Shown here piece by piece: positions 6,850 to 15,127 of a stretch of DNA of 20,810 bases (its first letter is position 1; each line of letters opens with the position of its first letter). The DNA comes from JAZBPO01 sp036351675. GTDB taxonomy: Bacteria; Pseudomonadota; Gammaproteobacteria; Pseudomonadales; Azotimanducaceae. The notes beneath the pieces were generated by a model. It had not been told where the DNA came from. It searched no databases and saw nothing but the letters and a program-made list of their open reading frames with translations. The stretch is from positions 1 through 20,810 of the forward strand of contig JAZBPO010000418.1 in the NCBI GenBank assembly GCA_036351675.1. Direction: 5' to 3'. The position numbers were made by a program, and so were the translations under genes.

Positions 6850-8814
6850 TCAGCCGTCGCCGTCGCGGTCGAGGGCCTTCCTGACCGCGCGCGCGAAGTC
6901 GTCCATGCGGAAGGGCTTGTTGAGGACGTGCGCCTCGGCGGCGAGGTCCCGGGCCCAGCTCGGATAGCCGGAGATGAACAGCACCGCCGTACCGGGTCGG
7001 TGGTGGAGGATGGCCCGCGCGAGCTCCGGTCCGAGGCGCGTGCCCGTGAGCATGACGTCCGAGACGACCAGGTCGAAGGCCCGACCACCGCGGAGGATCT
7101 GCTGCAGTGCGTGCTCGTCGCGCGCCTCGATCACCTCGTAGCCGAGACGCACGAGCTGGCGCGTGAGGAGGGCACGCAGGGCGTCGTTGTCCTCGAGGAT
7201 GAGCACCGTCTCGCCGCGGCTGGTGGGGGATTCGCTCGACACGTCGTCGGGTTCGGAGACGGCCTCGTCACCGGTCGCTCGCGGTAGCAGCAGCGTCACC
7301 GACGTGCCCTCACCGGGCCAGCTCTCGACCTGGACGGCGCCGCCGGTCTGGTTCACGAAGCCGAAGACCATGGACAGGCCGAGTCCCGTGCCCTGGCCGG
7401 GCGCCTTGGTCGTGAAGAAGGGTTCGAAGACGCGCGCGAGGGTCTCGCTGTCGATGCCCGTGCCGGTGTCCGAGACGGTCAGTGCGACGTAGTCTCCGGG
7501 CTCCGCGTCCGTGCCGGCGCATACGTCGTCGACGGTGACGCGCCGGTTCGAGGCGTGGATCAGTATCGCACCGCCCGCCGGCATGGCGTCGCGAGCGTTG
7601 AGCACGAGATTCAGGATCGCGTTCTCGAGCTGCCCCGGATCGACGCGGCAGGTCCAGAGATCGCTGCGCGCCTCGATGCGCACGGAGACGTTCTCGGGCA
7701 CCGAGGTCTGCAGCATCGGCCGCATGCGCGTGGCCTGATCGCCTACGTGCACGGCCTCGGGGGCGAGGGCCTGGCGCCGCGCGAAGGCGAGCAGCTGCTG
7801 GGTGAGCGCCGCGCCGCGCTCACTCGCGCGGAGCAGCGGCTCGATGTACTCGAGCGCTTCCTCGTCGTCCTCGAGGTGGTCCTGCAGGAGCTCGCCGTTG
7901 CCCATGATGACGCCGAGCAGGTTGTTGAAGTCGTGCGCGACGCCGCCGGTGAGCTGTCCGAGCGCTTCCATCTTCTGCGACTGGCGGAGCTGCTCCTCCG
8001 TGCGACGCGCGTCGGTGATGTCGGCGCCGGAGAAGAGGACGCGGGGCTCGCCGTCGACGACGATACGCTCGGCGTCGATGCGGACCGTTCGCGCCTCGCC
8101 GTCGCGGGTGTAGAGCGTCGTCTCCTCGTCGCGGAGGAATCCCTCCCGTTCGAGCTTCTCGATGATGCGCGCTCGCTCGCTGCTGTCCTCGCCCCAGAGG
8201 CCCAGTTCAGGGGCGGTGCGCCCGATCACCTCGTCCCGTTCGAAGCGCAGTGAGCGCAACCAGGCGTCATTGACGTCGACGAGGCGCCCCGTGGCGAGGT
8301 CGGAGACGGACTTCAGGTTGCGGGAGGAGGAGAACACCTTCTCGAAGAGCTGGCGGGCGCTGTCGACCTCGCGCAGCGTCGCCCGCAGATCCGTGACGTC
8401 GCGCGAGTTGACCACGAGCAGGCGCGTACCCTGGTGGTCGATGCCCTGGCCGATCGCCTCGAGCGTGCGCCAGTGGCCGTCGTGGTGGCGGAAGCGGAAC
8501 AGCGCCTCGCGCGGGGCGCCTGTCTCCAGCGCCTCGCGGACCGCCTCGGCCGTGTGCGCCGCGTCGTCCGGATGGACGAACTCGAACACGGAGCGGCCGA
8601 TGAGCTCTTCCGGCGCCCAGCCGAGGCGCACGCGCACGGACGGGCTCTCGAACTGCACGACGCCGTCGGCATCGCAGACGGTGACGATGTCCTGACTGTG
8701 CTCGATCATGGCGCGGAACAGCGCCGCGTCGACGCCGAGCGTCGAAGCGGGTCGCGCAGCGGATTCGCTCCGCTCCCGACAGTCTGTATCCGCGCCTTGC
8801 TGTGCTTCCTGCAC
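6850..8814 (-). CDS. PAS-PAS hybrid sensor histidine kinase with C-terminal receiver
   Basis: A 654-residue cytoplasmic hybrid kinase with no membrane helix. Order: PAS 1 (about 31-145, ending RDVTDL), PAS 2 (about 155-270, ending ADITDARRTEEQL), HisKA with phospho-acceptor H294 in GGVAHDFNN, HATPase with N-box N402/N406 and DTGTG (449-453), FEPFFTTK (463-470) and GTGLGL (475-480). A receiver domain (about 535-650) has the acidic pair E541-D542, phospho-site D586 in VVSDVML and K633 in NKPF. The GVAHDFNNLL box is of the type common in NtrB-like and PAS/REC soluble hybrids. The start is a GTG at 8814 with a weak AAGG upstream. No partner response regulator is adjacent, so it is an orphan hybrid that probably passes phosphate to a distant protein. 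It is convergent with the DUF3106 gene (30-bp gap). Confidence 0.93.
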   Translation of the reverse strand: MQEAQQGADTDCRERSESAARPASTLGVDAALFRAMIEHSQDIVTVCDADGVVQFESPSVRVRLGWAPEELIGRSVFEFVHPDDAAHTAEAVREALETGAPREALFRFRHHDGHWRTLEAIGQGIDHQGTRLLVVNSRDVTDLRATLREVDSARQLFEKVFSSSRNLKSVSDLATGRLVDVNDAWLRSLRFERDEVIGRTAPELGLWGEDSSERARIIEKLEREGFLRDEETTLYTRDGEARTVRIDAERIVVDGEPRVLFSGADITDARRTEEQLRQSQKMEALGQLTGGVAHDFNNLLGVIMGNGELLQDHLEDDEEALEYIEPLLRASERGAALTQQLLAFARRQALAPEAVHVGDQATRMRPMLQTSVPENVSVRIEARSDLWTCRVDPGQLENAILNLVLNARDAMPAGGAILIHASNRRVTVDDVCAGTDAEPGDYVALTVSDTGTGIDSETLARVFEPFFTTKAPGQGTGLGLSMVFGFVNQTGGAVQVESWPGEGTSVTLLLPRATGDEAVSEPDDVSSESPTSRGETVLILEDNDALRALLTRQLVRLGYEVIEARDEHALQQILRGGRAFDLVVSDVMLTGTRLGPELARAILHHRPGTAVLFISGYPSWARDLAAEAHVLNKPFRMDDFARAVRKALDRDGDG

Positions 8815-8888
8815 GGCCGATCCGCCTTCGAGGGCTCCGATCAGGCGTGAGTCGGCGGCGGGGGCGCGTTCTTTAGCTTTCCATGACG

Positions 8889-11800
8889 TCAGACCGCCTC
8901 GATGCGCTCCTCCGGTGTCGTGGGCGGGACGCCGATGCCGAAGCGGGCGTAGCGCCAGCCGGCGAAGCGGTCGAGGGCGCCGAGGAAATCGTCGAGGATC
9001 AGGTACAGCGCCGGCACCAGGAAGAGCGTGATGACCGTCGCGAACATGACGCCGAAGGCGAGGGAGATCGCCATGGGGATCACGAAGGCCGTCGCCCAGT
9101 TCGAGTTCGCCAGCAGCGGCGCGAGGCCGATGAAGGTCGTGGTGGAGGTGAGCACGATGGGCCGGAACCGGGTCACGCCGGCCTGGCTCACGGCCTCCCA
9201 GAGCTCCGTACCCTCGCGGCGGCGTCGGTTCACGTAGTCCACGAGGACCAGCGACGCGTTCACGACGACGCCCGAGAGCGCCACCATGCCGAGCATGGAG
9301 AAGAACACGAGTGGTTCGCCCATGACGTAGTGCCCCGTGATGGCGCCGATGGCGCCGAAGGGGATCACGCTCATGATCACGAAGGGTTGCAGGTAGCTCT
9401 TCAGGGGGACCGCGAGCAGAGCGTAGATGATCATCAGCGCGAGCAGCATGCCGAGCGCGAGGCTCGTCACGGAGTCGGCCCGCTCTTCCTGTTCGCCGCC
9501 GAGGCCGACTGCCACGCCGGGGTACTTGGCCAGCAGCGCCGGCATCTTGCCGCGGTTGATGGCGCCGATGATCTTCTCGGGGGTGGTCTGGCCCCGGTCG
9601 ACTTCGGCGGTGACGCTGATGATGCGCTGGCCGTCCTCGCGGTTGATCGACGAGAAGCCCCGCCCGATCTCCATCTGCGCGACGGTGGAAAAGGGTACCT
9701 CCGTCCCGTCGGAGGTGCGGATGCGCATCTCCTCGAGGTTGCCGATGCTGCGGCGCTCGGCTTCCGGATAGCGCACCATGATGCGCACGTCGTCGACGCC
9801 GCGCTGCACGCGCTGCACTTCGAGCCCGTAGAACGCCTGGCGTACCTGCGAGGCGAGATCGTTCATGGTGAGGCCGAGCGTGCGCGCCGCGGGCCTGAGG
9901 GAGAGCTTGATCTCCTGTTTGCCGGCGCGGAAGGAATCGGAGATGTCGTAGACGCCGGCGTAGCGGCCGAGTTCACCCCGGAGTTCGGCAGCCATCTCGC
10001 GGAGCTCGTCCACGTCGCGGCCGGAGAGGCGGAAGTTGATGGCCTCGCCGGTGGTGAAGGCGGCGGCCGAGAAGGACAGCGCCACGGCGTCCGGGATCGG
10101 CCCCGCGAGTTCGCGCCAGCGATCGGCGATCGCCTGCACGGAGACGTCGCCGCGCACGTCGAAGGGCGGCATGGCGATGGCCACCTCGCCGAAGTGACTC
10201 TGGCCCGCGGTCTCGGGCCGCGGCGGACCGCCGCCGCGATCGATGGTCTTGCCGAGAGAGGTGAACATCGCCTGCACCATGCTCGGCAGCTCCGGCGCAC
10301 GCTCGGCGTCGAGTTCCTCCCGGAGGCGGAAGGCGGCGCGTTCGAGGCGCCCGATGGCGGCCGAGGTCGCCTCCACGGGCACGCCCTCGGGCATGGTCAG
10401 CGTGGCGTAGATCCGGTCGCCCTCCACGGAAGGAAAGAACTGGAAGTTCACGCGGCCGGAGGCGATCAGGCCCACCACGAGCACCAGGGCACCGAGGGCC
10501 AGCGCAGCGGTCACGTAGCGGTACTCGATGGCGCGCAGCATGAGGGGCTTGTAGCGCCGCTCCGCGAAATTCGTCAGGCCGTCGGCGAGGCGGGTCTGGA
10601 AACGGATCCAGCCCTGCACGAAGCGCGTGCGCTCGAAGGTGTAGCCCTCGGTCACGCGGTGCGAGAGGTGCGCCGGCAGGATCAGCTGCGACTCGATGAT
10701 CGACAGGAACAGACAGATGCAGACGACGTAGCCGATCACCGCGAAGAAATCGCCGAGTCGGCCCCCGCCGAGCATGAGTGGCAGGAAGGTGGCCATGGTG
10801 GTGAGCACGCCGAAGATGACCGGCACGGAGACCTCGTAGGTGCCGTCGATGGCCGCGTGGCGTTTCGATTCGGCGTTCAGCTCGTGTGCGTAGACCCGTT
10901 CGCCGACGACGATCGCGTCGTCGACGACGATGCCGAGCACGAGGATGAAGGCCATCACCGTGAGCGTGGAGATGGAGATGCCGAAGAAGGGGAACAGCAT
11001 GATCGCGCCGAGGATGGCGATGGGGATGCCGGCGGCGACCCAGATGGCGACGCGGAAACGCAGGAACAGGGCGAGCACGGCGAGGACGAGGATCAGGCCG
11101 TTGCGCGCGTTCTCCACGAGCGTGTCGAGGCGCGTGCGGAGCTCCTCGGACTCGTCCTGCCAGATGTGCAGGGCGATGCCCTCGGGCAGCTCCGCCTCGT
11201 AGCCCGCGAGGAACGCCTTGATCGTGCCGGCCATGGCGAGGATGTCCTCGTCGCCGACGCGGAACACCTTGATCATGACCGCCGGCACGCCGTCGAGACG
11301 CGCCCGCAGATCGCCCTCCTCGAAGCCGTCGACGATGGTCGCGAGTTCCGACAGGAACAGGCGCGTACCGTCGGCGCGGGTCAGGACCACGACGTCCTCG
11401 AGGTCACGGCCCGTGTAGGCCTGGCCCTCGGTGCGGATGAGCAGCTCGCCGCTGTCCGTCTTGATGGAGCCGCCGGGCATGTCCACGGAGGTGCGGCGGA
11501 TGGCATCGGCCACCTGCGCCATGGTCAGGCCGTGGCGCCGCAGGTTCTGTTCCGGGACCTCCACGGAGATCTCGTAGGGGCGCGTGAAGCCGAGCTCCAC
11601 CTGGGTCACGCCGTCGAGTTCCACGATGCGGTCCCGCAGGTCCTGGCCGAGTTCCTTCAGCGTGCGTTCGTCCGTGTCGCCCGCGAGGACGATCTGCATG
11701 ACGCCGCCGCGGAACAGGAACTTCGAGACGATGGGCTTCTCGGTCTCGACGGGCAGGGTGTTGATGCCGTCGACCTGGCTCTTGATGTCGTTGGCGACCT

Positions 11801-12110
11801 GGGCCGAATCGAAGCCCTCGGCGACCTCGATGGTCGTGGTGCACACGCCCTCGTTCGCCACGGAGCGGATCCTGTCCATGCCCTGCACGGACTCGACGGC
11901 TTCCTCGATGCGCACGCAGACGGAACGTTCGACTTCCTCGGGTGAGGCGCCGAGATAGGGGACGCGGATCTGCACCACGTCCGGGTCGATGTTCGGGAAC
12001 TCCTCCTGGTGCACGGACAGCAGCGCCATGCCGCCGCCGACGAGGAGGATGAACATGAGGAGGTTCGCGGCGACGGCGTTGTCGACGAACCACGCGATGA
12101 TGCCTCTCAC
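8889..12110 (-). CDS. RND-family efflux permease (AcrB/HAE-like)
   Basis: A 1073-residue inner-membrane proton/substrate antiporter, the usual RND length. TM1 is at about 12-32, then a large periplasmic loop, TM2-TM6 from about 338. The essential TM4 acid pair is present as D397-D398 in GIVVDDAIVVGERV. A second periplasmic domain is followed by TM7-TM12, including PFGAIGAITGHYVMGE and FRPIVLTSTTTFIGLAPLL. The divergence from AcrB fits a general RND permease rather than a named pump; substrates are unknown. The GTG at 12110 has AAGGAGG 8 nt upstream. It lies 16 bp after the adaptor gene and is the last gene of the GntR-adaptor-permease operon. No TolC-like outer membrane gene is next to it, so it probably uses a TolC encoded elsewhere. 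Confidence 0.95.
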   Translation of the reverse strand: MRGIIAWFVDNAVAANLLMFILLVGGGMALLSVHQEEFPNIDPDVVQIRVPYLGASPEEVERSVCVRIEEAVESVQGMDRIRSVANEGVCTTTIEVAEGFDSAQVANDIKSQVDGINTLPVETEKPIVSKFLFRGGVMQIVLAGDTDERTLKELGQDLRDRIVELDGVTQVELGFTRPYEISVEVPEQNLRRHGLTMAQVADAIRRTSVDMPGGSIKTDSGELLIRTEGQAYTGRDLEDVVVLTRADGTRLFLSELATIVDGFEEGDLRARLDGVPAVMIKVFRVGDEDILAMAGTIKAFLAGYEAELPEGIALHIWQDESEELRTRLDTLVENARNGLILVLAVLALFLRFRVAIWVAAGIPIAILGAIMLFPFFGISISTLTVMAFILVLGIVVDDAIVVGERVYAHELNAESKRHAAIDGTYEVSVPVIFGVLTTMATFLPLMLGGGRLGDFFAVIGYVVCICLFLSIIESQLILPAHLSHRVTEGYTFERTRFVQGWIRFQTRLADGLTNFAERRYKPLMLRAIEYRYVTAALALGALVLVVGLIASGRVNFQFFPSVEGDRIYATLTMPEGVPVEATSAAIGRLERAAFRLREELDAERAPELPSMVQAMFTSLGKTIDRGGGPPRPETAGQSHFGEVAIAMPPFDVRGDVSVQAIADRWRELAGPIPDAVALSFSAAAFTTGEAINFRLSGRDVDELREMAAELRGELGRYAGVYDISDSFRAGKQEIKLSLRPAARTLGLTMNDLASQVRQAFYGLEVQRVQRGVDDVRIMVRYPEAERRSIGNLEEMRIRTSDGTEVPFSTVAQMEIGRGFSSINREDGQRIISVTAEVDRGQTTPEKIIGAINRGKMPALLAKYPGVAVGLGGEQEERADSVTSLALGMLLALMIIYALLAVPLKSYLQPFVIMSVIPFGAIGAITGHYVMGEPLVFFSMLGMVALSGVVVNASLVLVDYVNRRRREGTELWEAVSQAGVTRFRPIVLTSTTTFIGLAPLLANSNWATAFVIPMAISLAFGVMFATVITLFLVPALYLILDDFLGALDRFAGWRYARFGIGVPPTTPEERIEAV

Positions 12111-12126
12111 GATGCTCGCCTCCTTC

Positions 12127-13278
12127 TCAGCTTGCGCTGGCAGGTGCCGCGTCGACCACCGGATCGACGGTCATGCCTTCCACGACGGTCTGGATCGGCG
12201 AGACGCAGACCCGATCACCGGCCGCGAGGCCTTCGGCGACCATCACCTGATCCTGATAGAAGCGCAGGGGCACGATGTCGCGGTAGTGCATGCGATTCTC
12301 GGCGTCGACGATCAGCACGCGGTTGCCGTCGCGCAGGGCCGCCCGAGGAAGGGTCACCACGTCCGCGACGCGCGCGCCCTCGATGCGCGCCTGCACGAAG
12401 AGCCCCACCGGAAGCGGGGGATCCGCCGACGCGACGCGAGCGACGACGTGGACCATGCGCGAGCGGGGATCGATCTCGCCCTCCGTGCGCACGACGTCGC
12501 CCCGCCAGCGGTAGTCCCGGCCCGCGAAGCGAGCCGCGAGTTCCACGTCCGGTGCGGCCTCCGGGCTCAGCTCGCCGCGCATGCCGAGCGGCAGGTTCAG
12601 ATAGGCGAGTTGCTCGTCCGCGATGGGCAGGCGGATCTCGACGAAGTCCGTGGCATAGATCGTCGCCACGGCGTTGCCGCGGTTGACGAACTGGCCCACG
12701 TCCACGGATTCCGTGCGCACCATGCCGACGAAGGGCGCGCGCAGCTCGGTGCGTTCGAGATCGCGACGCGCGCGCTCGAGGCCGCTGCGCGCCCCGGAGA
12801 GGCCCGCTTCCGCGACCCGCAGGCGGCGCTCGGCCGCCTCGAGCTGGGAGCGCGAGGCGAGGCTGCGGTCCTGCAGCTGCTGCAGGCGCTCGAACTCGAA
12901 GCGGGCATTCTCCTCTTCCGCCTCGGCCTGCTCGGCGGCCGCGCGCGCCTGAGCGAGAGCGGCTTCGTAGTCGGCCTGCTCGATGCGCAGCAGCGGTGCG
13001 TCCGCATCGAACACACCGCCGGACACGAGGGCCGGAGAGACCCATTCCACGCGCCCCGCGACCTCCGGGATGAGTTCGCTCTCGGTCCGCGGCTCGACCG
13101 TGCCCTGGCTGTGCACGATGTGCTGCACGGCATCCGGGCGCACGGTCACGACCCGGACGGCGGGCGCGATCGGCGCGGGCGATTCCGGTTCGAGCTCCGG
13201 CGCCGTGGCATACAGCGTGATCGCGCCGAGTATCGAGAGCGCGACGATGGCGAGCGGGATCAGGACAACGCGGATCAT
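12127..13278 (-). CDS. RND efflux periplasmic adaptor (membrane-fusion protein)
   Basis: A 383-residue HlyD/AcrA-type adaptor bridging the RND permease and an outer-membrane channel. An uncleaved-looking N-terminal helix (about 4-24) anchors it; no lipobox Cys is present. The lipoyl half-motif VEPRTESELIPEVAGRVEWV is at about 60-80, then a long alpha-hairpin coiled coil (about 107-187) and the second lipoyl half RAPFVGMVRTESVDVGQFV, then beta-barrel and membrane-proximal domains. The ATG at 13278 overlaps the GntR stop by 4 bp (ATGA), and the permease follows 16 bp later, so the three genes form one operon. Confidence 0.93.
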   Translation of the reverse strand: MIRVVLIPLAIVALSILGAITLYATAPELEPESPAPIAPAVRVVTVRPDAVQHIVHSQGTVEPRTESELIPEVAGRVEWVSPALVSGGVFDADAPLLRIEQADYEAALAQARAAAEQAEAEEENARFEFERLQQLQDRSLASRSQLEAAERRLRVAEAGLSGARSGLERARRDLERTELRAPFVGMVRTESVDVGQFVNRGNAVATIYATDFVEIRLPIADEQLAYLNLPLGMRGELSPEAAPDVELAARFAGRDYRWRGDVVRTEGEIDPRSRMVHVVARVASADPPLPVGLFVQARIEGARVADVVTLPRAALRDGNRVLIVDAENRMHYRDIVPLRFYQDQVMVAEGLAAGDRVCVSPIQTVVEGMTVDPVVDAAPASAS

Positions 13279-14024
13279 CGTTCCAGGCCTCGTGAGGGGG
13301 GAGCAGGGATGAGACCGAGTCCGCGGCGTGTGGCGCCGGCGGCCTCGAGAGCCTCGCGCAGTGCGCGGCGGTTGAGCTGCATGACTTCGCGCATGGCGCC
13401 GGCGACGGCGTCCGCGTCCCGCGCGCCGAGCGCGTCCTTGACCTTGAGCATGCCGACGCGGAAGGCGATCGGCTCGGGCTGGGGCGCGAAGCCGCGGGCG
13501 CGCATCTTGTCGGCGAAGGGAATCCGCAGACCGTTGGCGATCAGGCGCATGGGCAGGTTGCCGCAGGTCTCCATGAAGTGCCGGCCGAGGTCCATGCGCC
13601 GTTCCAGGGCCTCCGGGCTCCCTGGTTCCGCCACCAGGATGGCGCCGATCAGGTGTTCGGCCTGTTCGATCTGCTCGCGGCTGGCGATGCGGACGAAGTC
13701 GCGCGCCGATTCGATGACGAGCAGCGAGAGCACCTGGACGATCTGATCCGCGAGGATCGCGTCGGGCACGGCCTGCAGGTCGAGGATCGGGCCGATCACC
13801 TCCAGCGTCGCCTCCTCGACGGCGACCACCCTGACGCCGCCCTTGTGGATGGCGGCGATTCCGAGCTGCTCGAGTTTCTTGAGTGCCTCGCGGACGGCGC
13901 CTCGCGAGGTCTCGAAACGCGCGGCGAGCTCACGCTCGGAGGGCAGGCGCTCCCCGGGCCGGTACTGGCCGGTGAGGATCTCGTCGCGGAGCGTGTCGAG
14001 GACGGTGGCCGTGCGCGGATTCAC
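13275..14024 (-). CDS. GntR-family (FadR/FCD subfamily) repressor of the RND operon
   Basis: About 249 residues. An N-terminal winged HTH (TVLDTLRDEILTGQYRPGERLPSERELAARF, SRGAVREALKKLEQLG, then HKGGVRVV) is followed by an all-helical FCD-type effector domain in the rest. FadR-subfamily regulators bind TnGTnnnACnA palindromes and sense small organic acids or acyl compounds. A perfect copy of this site lies just upstream. The start is a choice. GTG at 14024 has GAGG 5 nt upstream, whereas the longer TTG at 14063 has no visible Shine-Dalgarno and would add 13 residues. It heads the operon and overlaps the adaptor gene by 4 bp, so it probably represses its own transcription with the efflux genes. 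A FadR-type control of an RND pump is less common than TetR or MarR. Confidence 0.9.
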   Translation of the reverse strand: MNPRTATVLDTLRDEILTGQYRPGERLPSERELAARFETSRGAVREALKKLEQLGIAAIHKGGVRVVAVEEATLEVIGPILDLQAVPDAILADQIVQVLSLLVIESARDFVRIASREQIEQAEHLIGAILVAEPGSPEALERRMDLGRHFMETCGNLPMRLIANGLRIPFADKMRARGFAPQPEPIAFRVGMLKVKDALGARDADAVAGAMREVMQLNRRALREALEAAGATRRGLGLIPAPPSRGLER

Positions 14025-14077
14025 GGCCGCCTCGGGGGGACGGGTCTGAGTACTGCTGGTCAATGGAGTGGGACCGA

Positions 14078-14092
14078 ATTGGTAGGACCAAT
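14078..14092. promoter_or_regulatory. FadR/GntR-type operator of the RND operon
   Basis: A perfect 15-bp palindrome, ATTGGT-AGG-ACCAAT, containing the FadR-subfamily consensus TnGTnnnACnA. It sits 9 nt downstream of the -10 element of the promoter at 14102-14130, so a bound repressor would block the transcription start. It lies 53 bp before the GTG start (14 bp before the alternative TTG) of the gntR-like gene. Confidence 0.85.
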
Positions 14093-14101
14093 GCGGCGGC
14101 G

Positions 14102-14130
14102 ATGTTACGTTCGGTGACGCCTGACTGCAA
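14102..14130 (-). promoter_or_regulatory. Sigma70-like promoter of the gntR-adaptor-permease operon
   Basis: Read on the minus strand, the -35 is TTGCAG (14130-14125), the spacer is 17 nt and the -10 is TAACAT (14107-14102). Each hexamer agrees with four of six consensus bases and the spacing is ideal. The start would fall near 14095, at the edge of the operator. The promoter sits directly behind the stop codon of the preceding unknown gene (stop at 14136-14138). Confidence 0.6.
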
Positions 14131-14135
14131 GGACC

Positions 14136-14552
14136 TCACTGGGCGCTGACTCGTTCTCGGCCCCAGTCCGGCACGCCTCCGGTGGCCTTTGCGTCGCGGA
14201 GATCACGGTGCATGACCGCGTAGAGGCGATCGAGGGCCGCGAGCATGGGGTTCGGCGGAAGCTGCGCTTCGACCATGCAGTCGACGAACAGGCGGGCCAC
14301 GCGCAGTCGACAGGCGGCGTCGAGGGGCTGGCCGGTCAGCGCGGGGCACAGGTTCGGTTCCGCTGCGGCGCCGACCGGCGTGTCCGCGAACAGCACGCGC
14401 AGCAGGGCGCGCAGATCCTCCACGGCCTCTTCGCACGAGGCCGCGCCGAAGAGCCGTGCGAGATCCCGGTCTATGGCCATCTCCACGAAGAGCAACTCCG
14501 CGACGCGTTCGAGCTTCCGTTCTCCGATGCCGTCGAATCCGTACTTGGCCAT
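14136..14552 (-). CDS. Conserved-looking helical cytoplasmic protein, function unknown
   Basis: A 138-residue protein beginning MAKYGFDGIGERKLERVAEL. The ATG at 14552 is chosen because GGAGGAG lies 8 nt upstream; the open frame continues upstream but encodes low-quality sequence. It looks all-helical, with helices such as ERVAELLFVEMAIDRDLARLF, VEDLRALLRVLF, ARLFVDCMVEA and PMLAALDRLYAVMHRDL. The pattern 'D-x-x-LARLF' followed by a mid-length helical body recalls truncated globins, but no proximal heme His in the expected place can be pointed to, so that call is not made. No signal or membrane segment is present. It is 170 bp downstream of the small membrane protein on the same strand and just ahead of the gntR-like operon, whose own promoter suggests it is a separate unit. 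Confidence 0.65.
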   Translation of the reverse strand: MAKYGFDGIGERKLERVAELLFVEMAIDRDLARLFGAASCEEAVEDLRALLRVLFADTPVGAAAEPNLCPALTGQPLDAACRLRVARLFVDCMVEAQLPPNPMLAALDRLYAVMHRDLRDAKATGGVPDWGRERVSAQ

Positions 14553-14586
14553 GTCCCTGGCTCCTCCATGTGATCCGGTTCTCGCG

Positions 14587-14601
14587 TCCGGCGCTGCCGG
14601 A
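14587..14601. repeat. GC-rich hairpin in the spacer
   Basis: TCCGGC-GCT-GCCGGA is a 6-bp stem with a 3-nt loop, 35 nt upstream of the 14552 start. No T-tract follows it on either strand. It could be a 5' leader structure of the 138-residue protein gene; a function is not shown. Confidence 0.35.
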
Positions 14602-14647
14602 ACGCTGCATGTGCCCGTGATGCCGCCGCCAGTGCGGATGACTCCGT

Positions 14648-14663
14648 CCGCCCGGTCGGGCGG
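14648..14663. repeat. GC-rich hairpin flanked by GACTCCG direct repeats
   Basis: CCGCCC-GGTC-GGGCGG forms a 6-bp stem with a tetraloop. The heptamer GACTCCG flanks it on both sides (14640-14646 and 14664-14670). No T-tract is present, so it is not a classical terminator, although it could attenuate transcription between the two small minus-strand genes. Confidence 0.35.
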
Positions 14664-14674
14664 GACTCCGGGTG

Positions 14675-14707
14675 GCCGTTCCCTGGCCCTGGACGCCATT
14701 CCCTGGC
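14675..14707. repeat. 13-bp direct repeat, two copies 20 bp apart
   Basis: GCC(G/A)TTCCCTGGC occurs at 14675-14687 and 14695-14707 with one difference. Spacing of 20 bp (about two helical turns) would put both on one face of DNA, as operator pairs often are. The pair lies directly downstream of the small membrane protein stop and upstream of the 138-residue protein gene. Confidence 0.4.
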
Positions 14708-14721
14708 GTGACTCTCGATTC

Positions 14722-14928
14722 TCAGAGGGCACGGCGCTGGATCCGGGCCCGAGCCGCGAGGCGCATGAATTCGCCGCTGGCGATGCGCCTGGCCATGTTT
14801 GCGCCGGCCACGATGCCCGCGCCGACGATCCAGGCGCTCGATCCGAGTACCGCGCCGATCGCGAAGAGCGCGATGGCGAGGTCCGTGCCGTTGGCAGCGA
14901 GCAGTTCGACGACCTTGCTGTCTTCCAT
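14722..14928 (-). CDS. Small membrane protein, unknown
   Basis: A 68-residue protein, MEDSKVVELLAANGTDLAIA and onward, with a long hydrophobic, Gly/Ala-rich stretch (about 16-48) that can form one long or two short helices. A basic, Arg-rich C-terminal tail (ASGEFMRLAARARIQRRAL) follows. The ATG at 14928 is preferred because a G-rich purine tract lies in front of it; an upstream ATG at 14964 would add 12 residues but has no close ribosome site. I recognise no family. The basic tail predicts a cytoplasmic C-terminus. It is divergent from the ToxR-like regulator. Confidence 0.55.
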   Translation of the reverse strand: MEDSKVVELLAANGTDLAIALFAIGAVLGSSAWIVGAGIVAGANMARRIASGEFMRLAARARIQRRAL

Positions 14929-15127
14929 GATTCCGATCCCCCCGGATCCCGTCTGCGAGTTCATGGCGTCGCATCGTGCGGATCGGGCCTCCGTGAGTCC
15001 TGATCGTTCTCCGACCTTTTCCTGATCTCTTTATGAACTCCCCTAACTGTCTGTTCCATATAGGGTTACGGCGATGGCTCGAGGAGCGTTAGACTGCGCG
15101 TCCCATGCCCTTCGAGCCCCGGAGCCC

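Noticed and set aside
8883..11945. A 1020-codon open frame antisense to the RND permease
   Set aside because: It is rich in His, Asp, Glu, Arg and Gly with no hydrophobic core, and it mirrors a certain RND gene. High third-position GC makes such shadows common.
11989..13746. A 585-codon plus-strand frame over the RND adaptor
   Set aside because: It is the shadow of the adaptor and GntR genes, with Arg/His-rich low-complexity content.
14136..14552. A truncated hemoglobin call for the 138-residue protein
   Set aside because: Only loose helix spacing agrees; no proximal His or distal motif can be placed.
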